A stretch of DNA of 64,000 nucleotides from Pseudonocardia sp. CNS-004 (GTDB taxonomy: Bacteria > Actinomycetota > Actinomycetes > Mycobacteriales > Pseudonocardiaceae). The stretch lies in assembly GCA_001942185.1 (NCBI GenBank), contig MKJV01000123.1, positions 62,001 through 126,000 of the forward strand, read 5' to 3'. The number at the start of each line of letters is the position of its first letter. Positions within the stretch are counted from its first letter, which is position 1. The notes beneath the pieces were generated by a model, which was not told the origin of the DNA, searched no databases, and saw only the letters and a program-made list of their open reading frames with translations. The translations under genes and the position numbers were made by a program. This document shows, in pieces, positions 8,140 to 17,842 of this stretch.

Positions 8140-8561
8140 AGGTCCTCCAGCCTGACCCGGCGGGTTGGTCGACGGGCCGCTGCACTGGGGCACACGCAGA
8201 TGGTTGAACGGGCAGGTGCCGGCCCTGTCACCGGTTCGTAACGACCTAGTTGCGCCAGTTCGCCCAGGCGTACGGGCCGACAGCGGAAATCGGCGGGAAA
8301 CGGCGTGTCGCCGGTCACAAGGAATGGCTCCGGCGGAGTGGTGCGCCGCGCGCCTGCTGGCCATCGAGTGGCGATCCGCGTGTTCCTGAGATCCCTGTCC
8401 ATGCCCGGTGAGCTGCGTGTTCGGTGCTCCGCCGGGCGCGGTCCAGCCCGTGCGCATCGGCGTAATTCCGGCTTGACCCCAGGTGTCACGCCGCCGCAAT
8501 ACGGCCTCCCTACGGTTCTCGTCATCCCCTCCGACGCCGACGAAGATCCGGTGATGTCCGT
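8140..8561. other. Divergent intergenic region
   Basis: This 422-base gap between the divergent regulator and the LLM cluster has no convincing gene. The only promoter-like element I can point to is TTGACC (8473-8478) and CAATAC (8497-8502). I see no clear repeats. Confidence 0.6.
8473..8502 (+). promoter_or_regulatory. Putative promoter of the LLM cluster
   Basis: TTGACC (8473-8478) and CAATAC (8497-8502) are separated by 18 bases and lie about 60 bases upstream of the first monooxygenase start. The -10 match is moderate, so the call is tentative. Confidence 0.3.
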
Positions 8562-9869
8562 ATGAGTGCACCCCCTTTCCACCTGGGATGGTTCTATTCC
8601 AAGGGTTTCGGCCCGAAGGCCTGGAAGCACGGGTGGGCGGGTCCGCGAGCGGCGGTGGCGCGGTTCACGAAGCCGGACCTCGCCGTCGATCTGGCGCGGG
8701 CGATGGAGCGCGCTCGCTTCGACTACCTCATGATCGAGGACTCGTCGAACGTCCCGTACACCTACCAGGGCTCGCACAACGCCTACCTGCAGCACTCCGT
8801 CGACACGCCGAAGCTCGACCCGATGGTGCTGGCCCCGTTCCTGCTGCAGGCGACCGAGAAGCTCGGCGTCGTCGTCACGTGCTCGACCACCGAGTACCAC
8901 CCGTTCATGCTGGCCCGCGCGATGAACGCCCTCGACCACGCGTCGGACGGACGGGCGGGCTGGAACGTGGTCACCGGGTCGAACGACGGCGGGGCGCAGA
9001 ACTACGGCCGGGACAGGCAGTACCCGCACGACGAGCGCTACGACATGGCGGACGAGTTCCTCGAGGTCACGCACGGGCTGTGGCGCAGCTGGGACGACGA
9101 CGCCGTGGTCCTCGACCTGGAGAAGGGTGTCTTCGCGGACGGCGACAAGGTCCACCCGCTGAACCACGAGGGGACCTACTTCCGCTCCCGAGGTCCGCTG
9201 TCGGCGCCGCGGTCGCCGCAGGGCTCGCCGGTGATCTGCCAGGCGGGCGGATCCGGGCGTGGCCGGGCGTTCGCCTCCCGCTGGGCAGAGACGATCATCT
9301 GCGCGGCCCGCGGTGTCGACGCGATGAAGGCCTACCGCGAGGACGTCCGGGGGCAGGCCGCCGCCGCAGGCCGCGACCCCGACTCGATCAAGGTCCTGTT
9401 CCTGATCTCGCCGATCGTCGACGAGACGCCGGAGGCGGCGCAGGAGCGCCGGCAGGCGCGCCACGACTTCGCGGAGAGCGAGGTCGAGTTCGGGCTCGCC
9501 GCGCTGTCGCGCGGCTCCGGGATCGACTTCTCGCAGTTCGCGCTCGACGAGCCGCTCCCCGCCCTGGAGTCCAACGGGCACCAGTCCAGCGTCGCGCAGA
9601 TGGAGGGCAAGGTCCTCCGGGACGTGCTGCGCTACCAGCGCCACCTCGAGTGCGTTCCGCTGACCGGCACCGCGGCGAGCATCGCTGCCGAGATGCGGGA
9701 GCTCATGGCGGAGGTCGGCGGGGACGGGTTCCTGCTCAACGAGAGCTACTTCTCCCGGCGGTACGTCACCGAGATCTGCGACGGACTGGTGCCAGAGCTC
9801 CAGCGACTGGGTCTGACCCGAACCGAGTACGCGTTCGACACCTTCCGCGAGAACCTCCTGGCCTTCTAG
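8562..9869 (+). CDS. LLM flavin-dependent monooxygenase, NtaA/SnaA/DszA type (copy 1)
   Basis: This 435-residue luciferase-like monooxygenase belongs to the NtaA/SnaA/DszA/EDTA-monooxygenase branch. These are two-component enzymes that use FMNH2 from a separate reductase to cleave C-N or C-S bonds. Visible landmarks are FDYLMIEDSS, TTEYHPFMLAR, GWNVVTGSNDGGAQNYGRD, HDERYDMADEF and GSPVICQAGGS (the phosphate-binding region). It is a close tandem paralogue of the next gene, sharing FHLGWFYSKGFGPKAWKH at the N-terminus. It is the first gene of a six-gene LLM run, 13 bases before the next start. The upstream ribosome binding site is weak. The substrate is unknown. Confidence 0.85.
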   Translation: MSAPPFHLGWFYSKGFGPKAWKHGWAGPRAAVARFTKPDLAVDLARAMERARFDYLMIEDSSNVPYTYQGSHNAYLQHSVDTPKLDPMVLAPFLLQATEKLGVVVTCSTTEYHPFMLARAMNALDHASDGRAGWNVVTGSNDGGAQNYGRDRQYPHDERYDMADEFLEVTHGLWRSWDDDAVVLDLEKGVFADGDKVHPLNHEGTYFRSRGPLSAPRSPQGSPVICQAGGSGRGRAFASRWAETIICAARGVDAMKAYREDVRGQAAAAGRDPDSIKVLFLISPIVDETPEAAQERRQARHDFAESEVEFGLAALSRGSGIDFSQFALDEPLPALESNGHQSSVAQMEGKVLRDVLRYQRHLECVPLTGTAASIAAEMRELMAEVGGDGFLLNESYFSRRYVTEICDGLVPELQRLGLTRTEYAFDTFRENLLAF

Positions 9870-9881
9870 AAGGAATCCGTC

Positions 9882-11195
9882 ATGAGCACACGACCTTTCC
9901 ACCTGGGCTGGTTCTACTCCAAGGGGTTCGGCCCGAAGGCGTGGAAGCACGAATGGGCCGGTCCGCGGTCCTCGGTGGCGCGGTTCACCAAGCCCGACAC
10001 CGCTGTCGACCTGGCCAGGGCCATGGAACGGGCCTGCTTCGACTACTTCATGATCGAGGACTCGTCGAACGTCCCCTACACGTTCCAGGGGTCGCACAAC
10101 GCCTACCTGAAGCACTCGGTCGACACGCCGAAGCTCGATCCGACCGTGCTCGCGCCTTATCTCATCGCCGCGACCGAGAAGCTCGGAATCGTCGTGACCT
10201 GCTCGACGACCGAGTACCACCCGTTCATGCTGGCCCGGAAGATGAACGCGCTCGACCACGTCTCCGACGGTCGGATCGGGTGGAACGTGGTCACCGGCTC
10301 GAACGACGGCGGGGCGCAGAACTACGGCCGGGACAAGCAGTACCCGCACGACGAGCGCTACGACCGGGCGGACGAGTTCCTCGAGGTCGCACACGGCCTC
10401 TGGAACGGGTGGGACGAGGACGCGCTGGTCCTGGACCTGGAGAAGGGCGTCTTCGCGGACGGGGACAAGGTCCACCCGCTCCACCACGAGGGGACCTACT
10501 ACCGCTCGCGCGGCCCGCTGTCGGCGCCGCGGTCTCCGCAGGGCTCACCAGTGATCTGCCAGGCAGGCGGGTCGGCGCGCGGGCAGGCGTTCGCGGGCCG
10601 CTGGGCGGAGACGATCATCGCCTCCGCCTCCACCCCGGAGAAGATGAAGGCCTATCGGGAGAACGTCCGCGCCACTGCCGCAGCGCACGGCCGCGACCCG
10701 GACCACATCAAGATCCTCTTCCTCGTCTCGCCGACCGTCGACGAGACCCAGGAGCGCGCCGAGGACCGCTACCGGCGCAGCCTGGAGATCGACGACAACG
10801 AGGTCGAGTACCAGCTCGCATCGCTCTCGCGGCAGTCCGGGATCGACTTCTCGCAGTTCGCGCTCGACGAGCCGCTGCCCGAGACGCTCGTGAGCAACGG
10901 GCACCAGTCGATGGTCGCCCAGTGGCAGGGCCGGGTGCTCGGCGACGTCATCCGCGGCAACCCGCTCAACTCCGGCTCCGGTGCGTTCGTCGGCACCCCG
11001 GACCGCGTCGCCGCGCACATGGACGAGGTGGTGCAGGAGGTGGGCGGGGACGGGTTCCTGCTGGTCAACAGCTACTTCGCGCGCCGGTACGTCACCGAGA
11101 TCTGTGACGGGCTCGTGCCCGAGCTCCAGCGCCGCGGGCTGACCCGCACCGCGTACGAGCACGACCGGTTCCGCGACAACCTGCTCGCGTTCTAG
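9882..11195 (+). CDS. LLM flavin-dependent monooxygenase, NtaA/SnaA/DszA type (copy 2)
   Basis: This 437-residue paralogue of the preceding gene is almost collinear with it along its whole length, with the same HDERYDRADEF, GSPVICQAGGS and SRQSGIDFSQFALDEPLP segments. ATG 9882 has a good AAGGA ribosome binding site. Differences concentrate in the C-terminal third, where copy 2 has GSGAFVGTPDRVAAHMDEVV while copy 1 has a shorter, more diverged version. Tandem duplication followed by divergence suggests either two related substrates or a heteromeric pair. FMNH2 is probably supplied by the reductases at 25788 and 27412. Confidence 0.85.
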   Translation: MSTRPFHLGWFYSKGFGPKAWKHEWAGPRSSVARFTKPDTAVDLARAMERACFDYFMIEDSSNVPYTFQGSHNAYLKHSVDTPKLDPTVLAPYLIAATEKLGIVVTCSTTEYHPFMLARKMNALDHVSDGRIGWNVVTGSNDGGAQNYGRDKQYPHDERYDRADEFLEVAHGLWNGWDEDALVLDLEKGVFADGDKVHPLHHEGTYYRSRGPLSAPRSPQGSPVICQAGGSARGQAFAGRWAETIIASASTPEKMKAYRENVRATAAAHGRDPDHIKILFLVSPTVDETQERAEDRYRRSLEIDDNEVEYQLASLSRQSGIDFSQFALDEPLPETLVSNGHQSMVAQWQGRVLGDVIRGNPLNSGSGAFVGTPDRVAAHMDEVVQEVGGDGFLLVNSYFARRYVTEICDGLVPELQRRGLTRTAYEHDRFRDNLLAF

Positions 11196-11206
11196 GGGGT
11201 CACACG

Positions 11207-12103
11207 ATGATCATCACTGCTCAGCTGGCCCTCGGGCCGGACAGCACCCTCGACGCCGTCGAGTCTGCAGTACGTGGTCTGGAGGCCGCGGGCGTCGCCG
11301 CGGTCTGCCTGCTCGACGCCGCCGACACCGGCGCGGCGAGCCCGTTCGAGTCGACCACCCTATGCGGGCGGCTGGCCTCGACCACGTCGGAGATCGGGCT
11401 GGTCGCCGCCAACTCCGCGCTCTACGGCTTTCCCTACCACCTGGCCCGGCGGCTCGCGACCGTCGACCACTTCTCCGACGGGCGCTCCGGCTGGCTGCTC
11501 CGAACCGGGACCGCCGCCTCGGAGCAGTCGGCCTACGACTGGCGCTCCACCCGCGGGCGCACCGCCGAACTGCACCGCGCCGCCGAGTACGCCGAGATCG
11601 CCCTCGAGCTCTGGAACTCGTGGGAGGACGGCGCCCAGTACCCGGACAAGGTGACCGGGGACTACAAGGACGACTCCCGGATCCACGCGATCGACTACCG
11701 CTCCCTGGCCTTCCGGGTCGAGGGTCCGCTGGACGTCCCGCCGTCGCCGCAGCGGCGTCCCGTGCTCTTCGCCGAGGTCGGCACGGCCGAGGAGGCCGGG
11801 TACCTCGCCCCGGCGGTGGACGTCGCGCTGGTCCCGGACGCAGCGCTCGCCGAGGCGGCGCGGGAGGCGGACCCGACGACGCTCGTCCTGCTCGTCCTGC
11901 CCGTGGACATCCCGGCCGCCGAGGCCTCGCGGCGGCGCACCGAGGCGGCCGCCGCCGGCGTCGCACTCGAGTGCTCGACCGACACCGCCGACGCCGCGGC
12001 CGCGCTGGCTGCTGCGCTCGGTGCCACCCGCGCGCCGGGCGGCACGCTCGCCGCCGCCCTCGGCCTCGCCGAGACCCTCACCCACGGAGGACGCGCCGCA
12101 TGA
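11207..12103 (+). CDS. Short LLM-family protein
   Basis: This 298-residue protein keeps the LLM barrel start and middle: YHLARRLATVDHFSDGRSGW, AAEYAEIALELWNSWEDGAQ and the RVEGPLDVPPSPQRRPVLF segment. It lacks roughly the last 130 residues of its neighbours. It also has an Ala-rich C-terminus without the QAGGS phosphate-binding motif (the sequence is FAEVGTAEEAG there). It may be a catalytically weak or structural partner of the full-length enzymes. The frame is intact, it starts at ATG 11207, and it overlaps the next gene by ATGA, so it is not simply an assembly truncation. Confidence 0.7.
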   Translation: MIITAQLALGPDSTLDAVESAVRGLEAAGVAAVCLLDAADTGAASPFESTTLCGRLASTTSEIGLVAANSALYGFPYHLARRLATVDHFSDGRSGWLLRTGTAASEQSAYDWRSTRGRTAELHRAAEYAEIALELWNSWEDGAQYPDKVTGDYKDDSRIHAIDYRSLAFRVEGPLDVPPSPQRRPVLFAEVGTAEEAGYLAPAVDVALVPDAALAEAAREADPTTLVLLVLPVDIPAAEASRRRTEAAAAGVALECSTDTADAAAALAAALGATRAPGGTLAAALGLAETLTHGGRAA

Positions 12104-13394
12104 AGCGCATGCACTTGAGCCTCAACCTCACCGAGTACGGCCGACACTCCGGCGGTTGGCGACACGCCGTCAGCGACGTCAGCCGGATCCCGAACCTCGA
12201 GGCATACCGGCACGCCGTGCGGACGGCGGAGCGCGGGCTGTTCGACCAGGCCTTCATCGCGGACACCCCGGTGCACAACTGGGGCCGGTCCAGCGCCACC
12301 ACCACCCGCATCGACCCGCTGGAGATCGCGGCGGCGCTCTCCACCGAGACCGAGCACATCGCGATCATCGCGACGCTCTCCACCAGCTACAACGAGCCCT
12401 ATGACGTGGCCCGCCGGGCGGCGTCGGTCGACACGATCACCGGCGGTCGTATCGGGATCAACTACGTCGCGTCGACCGGCGACGCGACGGCGCGCAACTT
12501 CCACCGGGCCCGCCAGCTCCCGCACGACGAGCGCTACGCACGGTCCAACGAGTTCATCGAGGTCGCCACGAAACTGTGGGCGAACGCCCCGACGGCCGAC
12601 CGGCCCGGCTCCCGGGTCGTCCACCACGGCCGCTTCTTCGACGTCGACGCCGTCCTGGACGTCCGGCAGCCGATGCACGGCAGGCCGCTGATCGTGCAGG
12701 CCGGCTCCTCGGCGGAGGGCCGCGACCTGGCCGCCCGCTGGGCCGACGCGATCTACGCGGGTGGGTCCACCCTGGAGCGGGCCCAGGAGTACTACCAGGA
12801 CATCAAGGCGCGCGCCGCCGCCTACGGCCGGGACCCGGACAGCATCAAGGTGCTGCTCGGCATCGCCCCGTTCCTCGGCGACACCGCCGAGGAGGCGGCC
12901 GAACTGCAGGCCGTGCTGGACGCCAACCACGCCGAGGGGGCTGACCTCGTCGGGCACCTGTCCGACCTGCTCGAGTACGACCTGCGCGCGCACGACCCGG
13001 AGGGCCCGCTGCCGTTCGACCTGCTCCCGGAGGTGAAGTCCGCGAGCGTCAGCCAGGCCACGCTGTTCACCCGCATGCGCGCGAGGAGAACCTGACGATC
13101 GCGCAGACCGCCTACCGCTCCTACGTCGGCGGGCTAGCGAACATGCAGTTCGTCGCCACCGGGACGTCGATGCACGTGGCGGACGTGATGGAGGAGTGGT
13201 TCCGCGCGGGCACCTGCGACGGCTACTCGCTCGTCGCGCCGATCCTGCCGCAGACCATCGACGCCTTCGTGGCCGGCGTGGTGCCGATCCTGCAGGAGCG
13301 CGGCCTGTTCCGGACCGCCTACGAGGGCCGCACCATCACCTCCCACTTCGGCCTGTCCTCGCTGGATCCCCGCGTCCCGGCGGCGGTGGCCTGA
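12100..13394 (+). CDS. LLM flavin-dependent monooxygenase (one frameshift)
   Basis: This is a full-length NtaA/DszA-like enzyme of about 431 residues once one base missing near 13079 (in CGCGCGAGGAG) is restored. Landmarks are LFDQAFIADTPV, ATLSTSYNEPYDVARR, GGRIGINYVASTGDATARNF, HDERYARSNEF and LIVQAGSSAEGRD. It is more distant from copies 1 and 2 than they are from each other. ATG 12100 overlaps the previous stop (ATGA), and the next gene overlaps it by TGATG, which supports the restored C-terminus ending at 13394. Confidence 0.8.
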
Positions 13395-14726
13395 TGGCCG
13401 GCCGCACGCACGACGTGGCGCCCTTCCACCTGGCCTGGTTCACCTCGTTCACCGCCCCGGCGTGGCGCTCGACGTTCGGCGGGGACACCGGCACCGAATG
13501 GATGACGGGCGAGTACTACGTGTCGATGGCCCGCCAGCTGGAGCGCGCGGGCTTCGACTTCATGATGTTCGAGGACTCCACGATGGTCTCCGAGGCGCTC
13601 GGCGGCACCATGGAGCAGGACCTCAAGCACAGCCTGCACTCGCCGAAGCTGGACCCGTTCCCGCTGCTCCCGCTGCTGGCCAAGCACGAAACACATGGGC
13701 TTCATCGCCACCGGGTCCACGTCGTTCTACTCGCCGTTCATCCTGGCGCGCGTCATGGCCACGATGGACCACCTCACGGCGGGCCGGGTCGGCTGGAACA
13801 TCGTCACCTCGTCAGAGGACGTCGCGGCGCAGAACTACGGCATGGAGGCGCTCCCCCCGCACGACGAGCGCTACGACCGTGCCGAGGAGTTCGTGCAGGT
13901 CGTCAAGGCGCTCTGGGACTCCTGGGAGCCCGGCGCGATCGTGATGAACCGGGAGACCGGGCACTACGCCGACCACACCAAGGTCCACCGGATCGACTAC
14001 CGCGGGAAGTACCACGCCTCCCGGGGCCCGCTGAACATGCCCGCGGGTCCGCAGGGACATCCGGTGCTCTGCCAGGCCGGCGGCTCGCCGAAGGGCCGGG
14101 ACTTCGCCGCCAAGCACGCCAACGCGATCGTCGCGACCAACCCGAACGTCGAGAAGATGGCCGCCTACCGGGCGGACATCCGGGAGCGGGCGGCCCGGCA
14201 CGGCCGAAACCCCGACGACGTGAAGGTCCTGTTCCACGCCGCGCCGATCATCGCGGAGACCACGCAGGAGGCCCAGGCGGCCTACCACCGGATCTTCGGG
14301 ATGGACGACCCGCTGCAGATCGAGCAGACCCTGGCCATGACCGCGGCGGTCACGGAGATCGACTTCTTCCGGTACGACCTCGACGCGCCCATGCCGCAGG
14401 ACCTCAAGACCAACGGTCACCAGTCCGTGCTGGACGACTTCATGAAGCGCAACGAGGGCAAGACCCTGCGGGAGTCGCTGGGCGAGCGCCTCCGGCTCGG
14501 CCCGCTGCTCGTCGGGACGGTGTCCGAGGTGGCGGACCAGATGGAGGACATCGTCGCCCGCACCGGCGGCGACGGCTTCCTGATCCGGGCGGAGACGGGG
14601 CTGTCGCACACCCGGCGCTACATCGACGAGATCTGCTCCGGCCTGGCCCCCGAGCTGCGCCGCCGCGGGCTGATCCGCAGCGACTACCCGAACCCCCTGT
14701 TCAAGGACAACCTGCTCCAGTTCTAG
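13394..14726 (+). CDS. LLM flavin-dependent monooxygenase (one frameshift)
   Basis: This LLM enzyme of about 443 residues has FDFMMFEDSTMVSEALGG, STSFYSPFILARVMATMDHL, GWNIVTSSEDVAAQNYG, HDERYDRAEEF and HPVLCQAGGSPKGRD. The frame changes near 13688, where the sequence appears to have one extra A in GAAACAC; removing it gives KHEHMGFIATGS. This is one of only two breaks that read as an insertion rather than a loss. The gene starts at ATG 13394 overlapping the previous stop, and a GGAGAGAAG site 11 bases on serves the next gene. Confidence 0.8.
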
Positions 14727-14737
14727 GAGAGAAGAAC

Positions 14738-16039
14738 GTGACTGCCAACCCCTTCCACCTCGCCTGGTTCGGCGCGGGCGGCTTCGGTGTGAAGTCCTGG
14801 AACAAGACCTGGTCCGGTCGCGGCGGGGTGGACTGGGCGAGCCCGCAGCTGTGGGTCGACGTCGCGCAGGCCCTGGAACGGGCGCGCTTCGACTACATCA
14901 TCATCGAGGACTCGTCCTACGTCCCGGACGCCTACGGCTCCAACTCGAAGGCGTACCTGTCCAGCGCCACGGCCACACCCAAGATGGACCCGACGGTGCT
15001 GGCGCCGATCATGGCCCACCTGACCAGCCGGATCGGCATCGTGCCGACGCTGTCGGTCACCGAGTACCACCCGTACATGCTGGCCCGCAAGATCAACACC
15101 CTGGACCACATGTCGCAGGGCCGCACCGGCTGGAACGTCGTCACCTCCTCCAGCCACCGGGCCGCGCAGAACTACGGCAAGGACCTGCTGGAGGAGCACG
15201 ACCTCCGCTACGACATCGCGGACGAGTTCTTCGACGTCAGCTGCCGCCTGTGGGAGTCGTGGGAGCCGGACGCGGTCACCGTGGACGAGCAGAACGGCGT
15301 GTGGGCGGACTACGAGAAGGTCCACACGATCGACTTCGAGGGCAAGTTCTTCAAGGTCCGCGGCCCGCTCAACGCCCCGCAGTCGCCGCAGGGGCGGCCG
15401 GTCTTCACCCAGGCGGGCGGCTCGCCGCGGGGGAAGCGGTTCGCCGCACGCACCGCGAACTCGGTGATCTCGGGCGTCGAGGGCGGCGTCGAGGCGATGA
15501 AGCGGTTCCGGGACGACATCCGCGAGCAGGCCCTCGCCTACGGCCGCGATCCGAACGACGTCAAGGTGCTGTTCATGGCCTCCCCGGTCGTCGGCGAGAC
15601 GGACGAGGAGGCCCAGGACAAGCGGAAGCGTCAGATCGCGTTCGCCGAGGCACATCCCGAGATCGGGTTGCTGCACCTGTCCCGGCACTCCGGCATCGAC
15701 TTCGCGCAGTTTCCGCTCGACGAGCCGATCCCGGACACCGCGACGACCAACGGCCACCAGCAGATGCTGGCCCAGGCGATCGGCAAGACGCCGCGGGAGT
15801 TCCTGCGCAAGAGCCTGTCCACGATGGAGTTCGTCGGTAGCCCCGACACCATCGCTGCGACGATGGACGAGGTCATGCAGGAGGTCGGCGGGGACGGCTT
15901 CCTCATCGCGAACTTCGACCTGAACCGCCGCTACGTCAGCGAGATCGCCGACGGCCTGGTCCCCGCGCTGCAGCGCCGCGGCCTCACCCGGACCGAGTAC
16001 ACGCACTCCCACTTCCGGGACAACCTGCTCGAGTTCTGA
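14738..16039 (+). CDS. LLM flavin-dependent monooxygenase (sixth in array)
   Basis: This intact 433-residue LLM monooxygenase starts at GTG 14738, with GGAGAGAAG just upstream. Landmarks are FDYIIIEDSSYVPDAYGS, SVTEYHPYMLARKINTLDH, GWNVVTSSSHRAAQNYGKD, LRYDIADEFFDV and RPVFTQAGGSPRGKRF. It resembles EDTA/NTA and dibenzothiophene-sulfone type monooxygenases in layout. It closes the monooxygenase run and directly precedes the ABC importer genes. Confidence 0.85.
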   Translation: MTANPFHLAWFGAGGFGVKSWNKTWSGRGGVDWASPQLWVDVAQALERARFDYIIIEDSSYVPDAYGSNSKAYLSSATATPKMDPTVLAPIMAHLTSRIGIVPTLSVTEYHPYMLARKINTLDHMSQGRTGWNVVTSSSHRAAQNYGKDLLEEHDLRYDIADEFFDVSCRLWESWEPDAVTVDEQNGVWADYEKVHTIDFEGKFFKVRGPLNAPQSPQGRPVFTQAGGSPRGKRFAARTANSVISGVEGGVEAMKRFRDDIREQALAYGRDPNDVKVLFMASPVVGETDEEAQDKRKRQIAFAEAHPEIGLLHLSRHSGIDFAQFPLDEPIPDTATTNGHQQMLAQAIGKTPREFLRKSLSTMEFVGSPDTIAATMDEVMQEVGGDGFLIANFDLNRRYVSEIADGLVPALQRRGLTRTEYTHSHFRDNLLEF

Positions 16040-16083
16040 CCCGCACCCGGCTCCGGGCTGCCGACCCCCGAATCGAGGACCCC

Positions 16084-17036
16084 GTGACCGAACCCGACAC
16101 CTCGCGCCCGCAGCCGACCCGCTGCTCGCCGTCCGCGACCTGACCGTCCGCTACGGCGGCGGTGCCGACGGCACGGTCGCGGTGCACCGCGCCACCCTCA
16201 CGATCGAGCGCGGCGAGCATGTCGCGATCGTGGGGGAGTCCGGCTCGGGCAAGACCACGCTCGCACTGGCCGTCGCGGGCCTGCTCCCGCCGGAGGGCGT
16301 GGAGTGGACGACGGAGTCCTTCCGGTTCGCGGGCGTCGACATGGTGCGGGGCCGGCCACACGCGATCCCGCACCGCACGCCGGGCATGTCGATGGTGTTC
16401 CAGGACGCCATGACCTCCCTCGACCCGGTCGCGACCATCGGCTCGCAGTTCACCGACGTCCTGCGCGGCGTGCGTCGGGTCGCCCGCCGCGAGGCGCGGG
16501 CACTCGCCGTCGAGTGGCTCGGCAAGGTCGGGCTGCACGATGCCGACCGGGTGCTCGAGCTCCGCCCCTACGAGCTCTCGGGCGGCATGCGGCAGCGCGT
16601 GATGCTCGCGCTCGCGCTGTGCAGCGAGCCGGAGCTGCTGATCGCGGACGAGCCGACGTCCGCACTGGACGCCTCGCTGAGCCGGGACGTCATGGACCTG
16701 TTGCGGGACATGACACAGCGCACCGACGCGAGCCTGCTCGTCGTCAGCCACGACATCGAGCTGTGCCGGATGTACGTGGACCGGATCGTCGTCATGTACC
16801 ACGGCCGGATCGTGGACGTGGTCCGCGCGGACCGGGTGGAGCAGGACGCCACGCACCCCTACACGCTGGCGCTCACCGAGTGCGTGCCCACCCTCGACTC
16901 GGCCCGGCTGCACAGGCTGCCGACCCTGTCCGTCGCAGCCCGTTCCGAGTTCGACCGGATCTCCGCGGAGCAGGCCGCGGGGGAGCCCCGCACCCCCGCC
17001 GCCGCGCGCGCCGAGCTCGAACAGGTGTCCGCGTGA
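16084..17036 (+). CDS. Oligopeptide/nickel-type ABC transporter ATPase, DppD-like (one frameshift)
   Basis: This ABC ATPase of about 317 residues has Walker A GESGSGKTT, Q-loop FQDAMTSLDP, signature LSGGMRQR, Walker B LLIADEPTSALD, and a THPYTLALTECVP tail typical of OppD/DppD. GTG 16084 begins MTEPDTSRPQP. One base is missing near 16116 (in CAGCCGACCCG), which otherwise ends translation after 19 codons. It forms an importer with the second ATPase, two permeases and the binding lipoprotein at 17033-22974. Confidence 0.85.
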
Positions 17037-17842
17037 ACCGCCCCGTCTCGCTGCGGGCGGAGGGGCTGATGCGCGCGTTCGGGCGGGGTGCCACCCGGCA
17101 CGTCGCCGTGCAGCCGCTGGACCTGGAGATCACCTCGTCCACGTCCCTCGGGATCGTCGGTGAATCCGGCTCGGGCAAATCGACGCTCTCCCGGCTGCTG
17201 GTGGGGCTGGACCAGCCCACCGAGGGCACGGTGACCCTGAACGGCGCCTCCGTGGCGCAGCTGCTGCGCAGCCGGTTCGGGACCCGTGACCTGCGCCGCA
17301 CCGTGCAGTACGTCGCCCAGGACACGTTCTCCTCGTTCGACCCGCGCCGCACCCTGTTGGACGCGGTGGCCACTCCGCTGCGGGTGCTGCGCGAGCTCGA
17401 AGGGGCCGCGGCCGAGGCGGAGATCCTGCCCGTGCTGGACCTGCTCGAGCTGGACCGGCGGATGCTCGACCGCTACCCGAGCCAGCTCTCCGGCGGGCAG
17501 CGGCAGCGGTTCGCGCTGGCCCGCTCGCTCGTCGTCCGGCCCCGGATCCTGCTGTGCGACGAGGTCGTCTCGGCCTTGGACGCCTCCGTGCAGGGCGCCG
17601 TGCTCAACATGATCCGGGACTACTGCGAGGAGCACGAGGTGGGCCTCGGGTTCATCTCGCACGGGCTGCCGGCGACCGCCTTCGTGGCCGACGAGCTGCT
17701 CGTCATGTGCCGGGGCGAGATGGTGGAACACGGGCCGACGCAGCAGGTGCTGGACCGCCCGACCCACCCCTACACGATCGCCCTGCTCGACGCGTACCGC
17801 CGCGGACCGCGGCACCTCGTCCCCCTGGCGGAGCCGGTGTGA
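17033..17842 (+). CDS. Oligopeptide-type ABC transporter ATPase, DppF-like
   Basis: This intact 269-residue ATPase has Walker A GESGSGKST, Q-loop AQDTFSSFDPR, signature LSGGQRQR, Walker B ILLCDEVVSALD, and a THPYTIALLDAYR tail. GTG 17033 overlaps the upstream stop (GTGA), and its own stop overlaps the next gene's start in the same way. It is the second ATPase of a DppDF-type pair, as in the importers that accompany EDTA monooxygenase genes. Confidence 0.88.
   Translation: MNRPVSLRAEGLMRAFGRGATRHVAVQPLDLEITSSTSLGIVGESGSGKSTLSRLLVGLDQPTEGTVTLNGASVAQLLRSRFGTRDLRRTVQYVAQDTFSSFDPRRTLLDAVATPLRVLRELEGAAAEAEILPVLDLLELDRRMLDRYPSQLSGGQRQRFALARSLVVRPRILLCDEVVSALDASVQGAVLNMIRDYCEEHEVGLGFISHGLPATAFVADELLVMCRGEMVEHGPTQQVLDRPTHPYTIALLDAYRRGPRHLVPLAEPV

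Noticed and set aside
8052-10487. An 811-codon minus-strand open frame across the first two LLM genes.
   Set aside because: It is antisense to clear LLM enzymes and rich in Val, Arg, Leu and Asp, as expected of a complementary-strand shadow in high-GC DNA.
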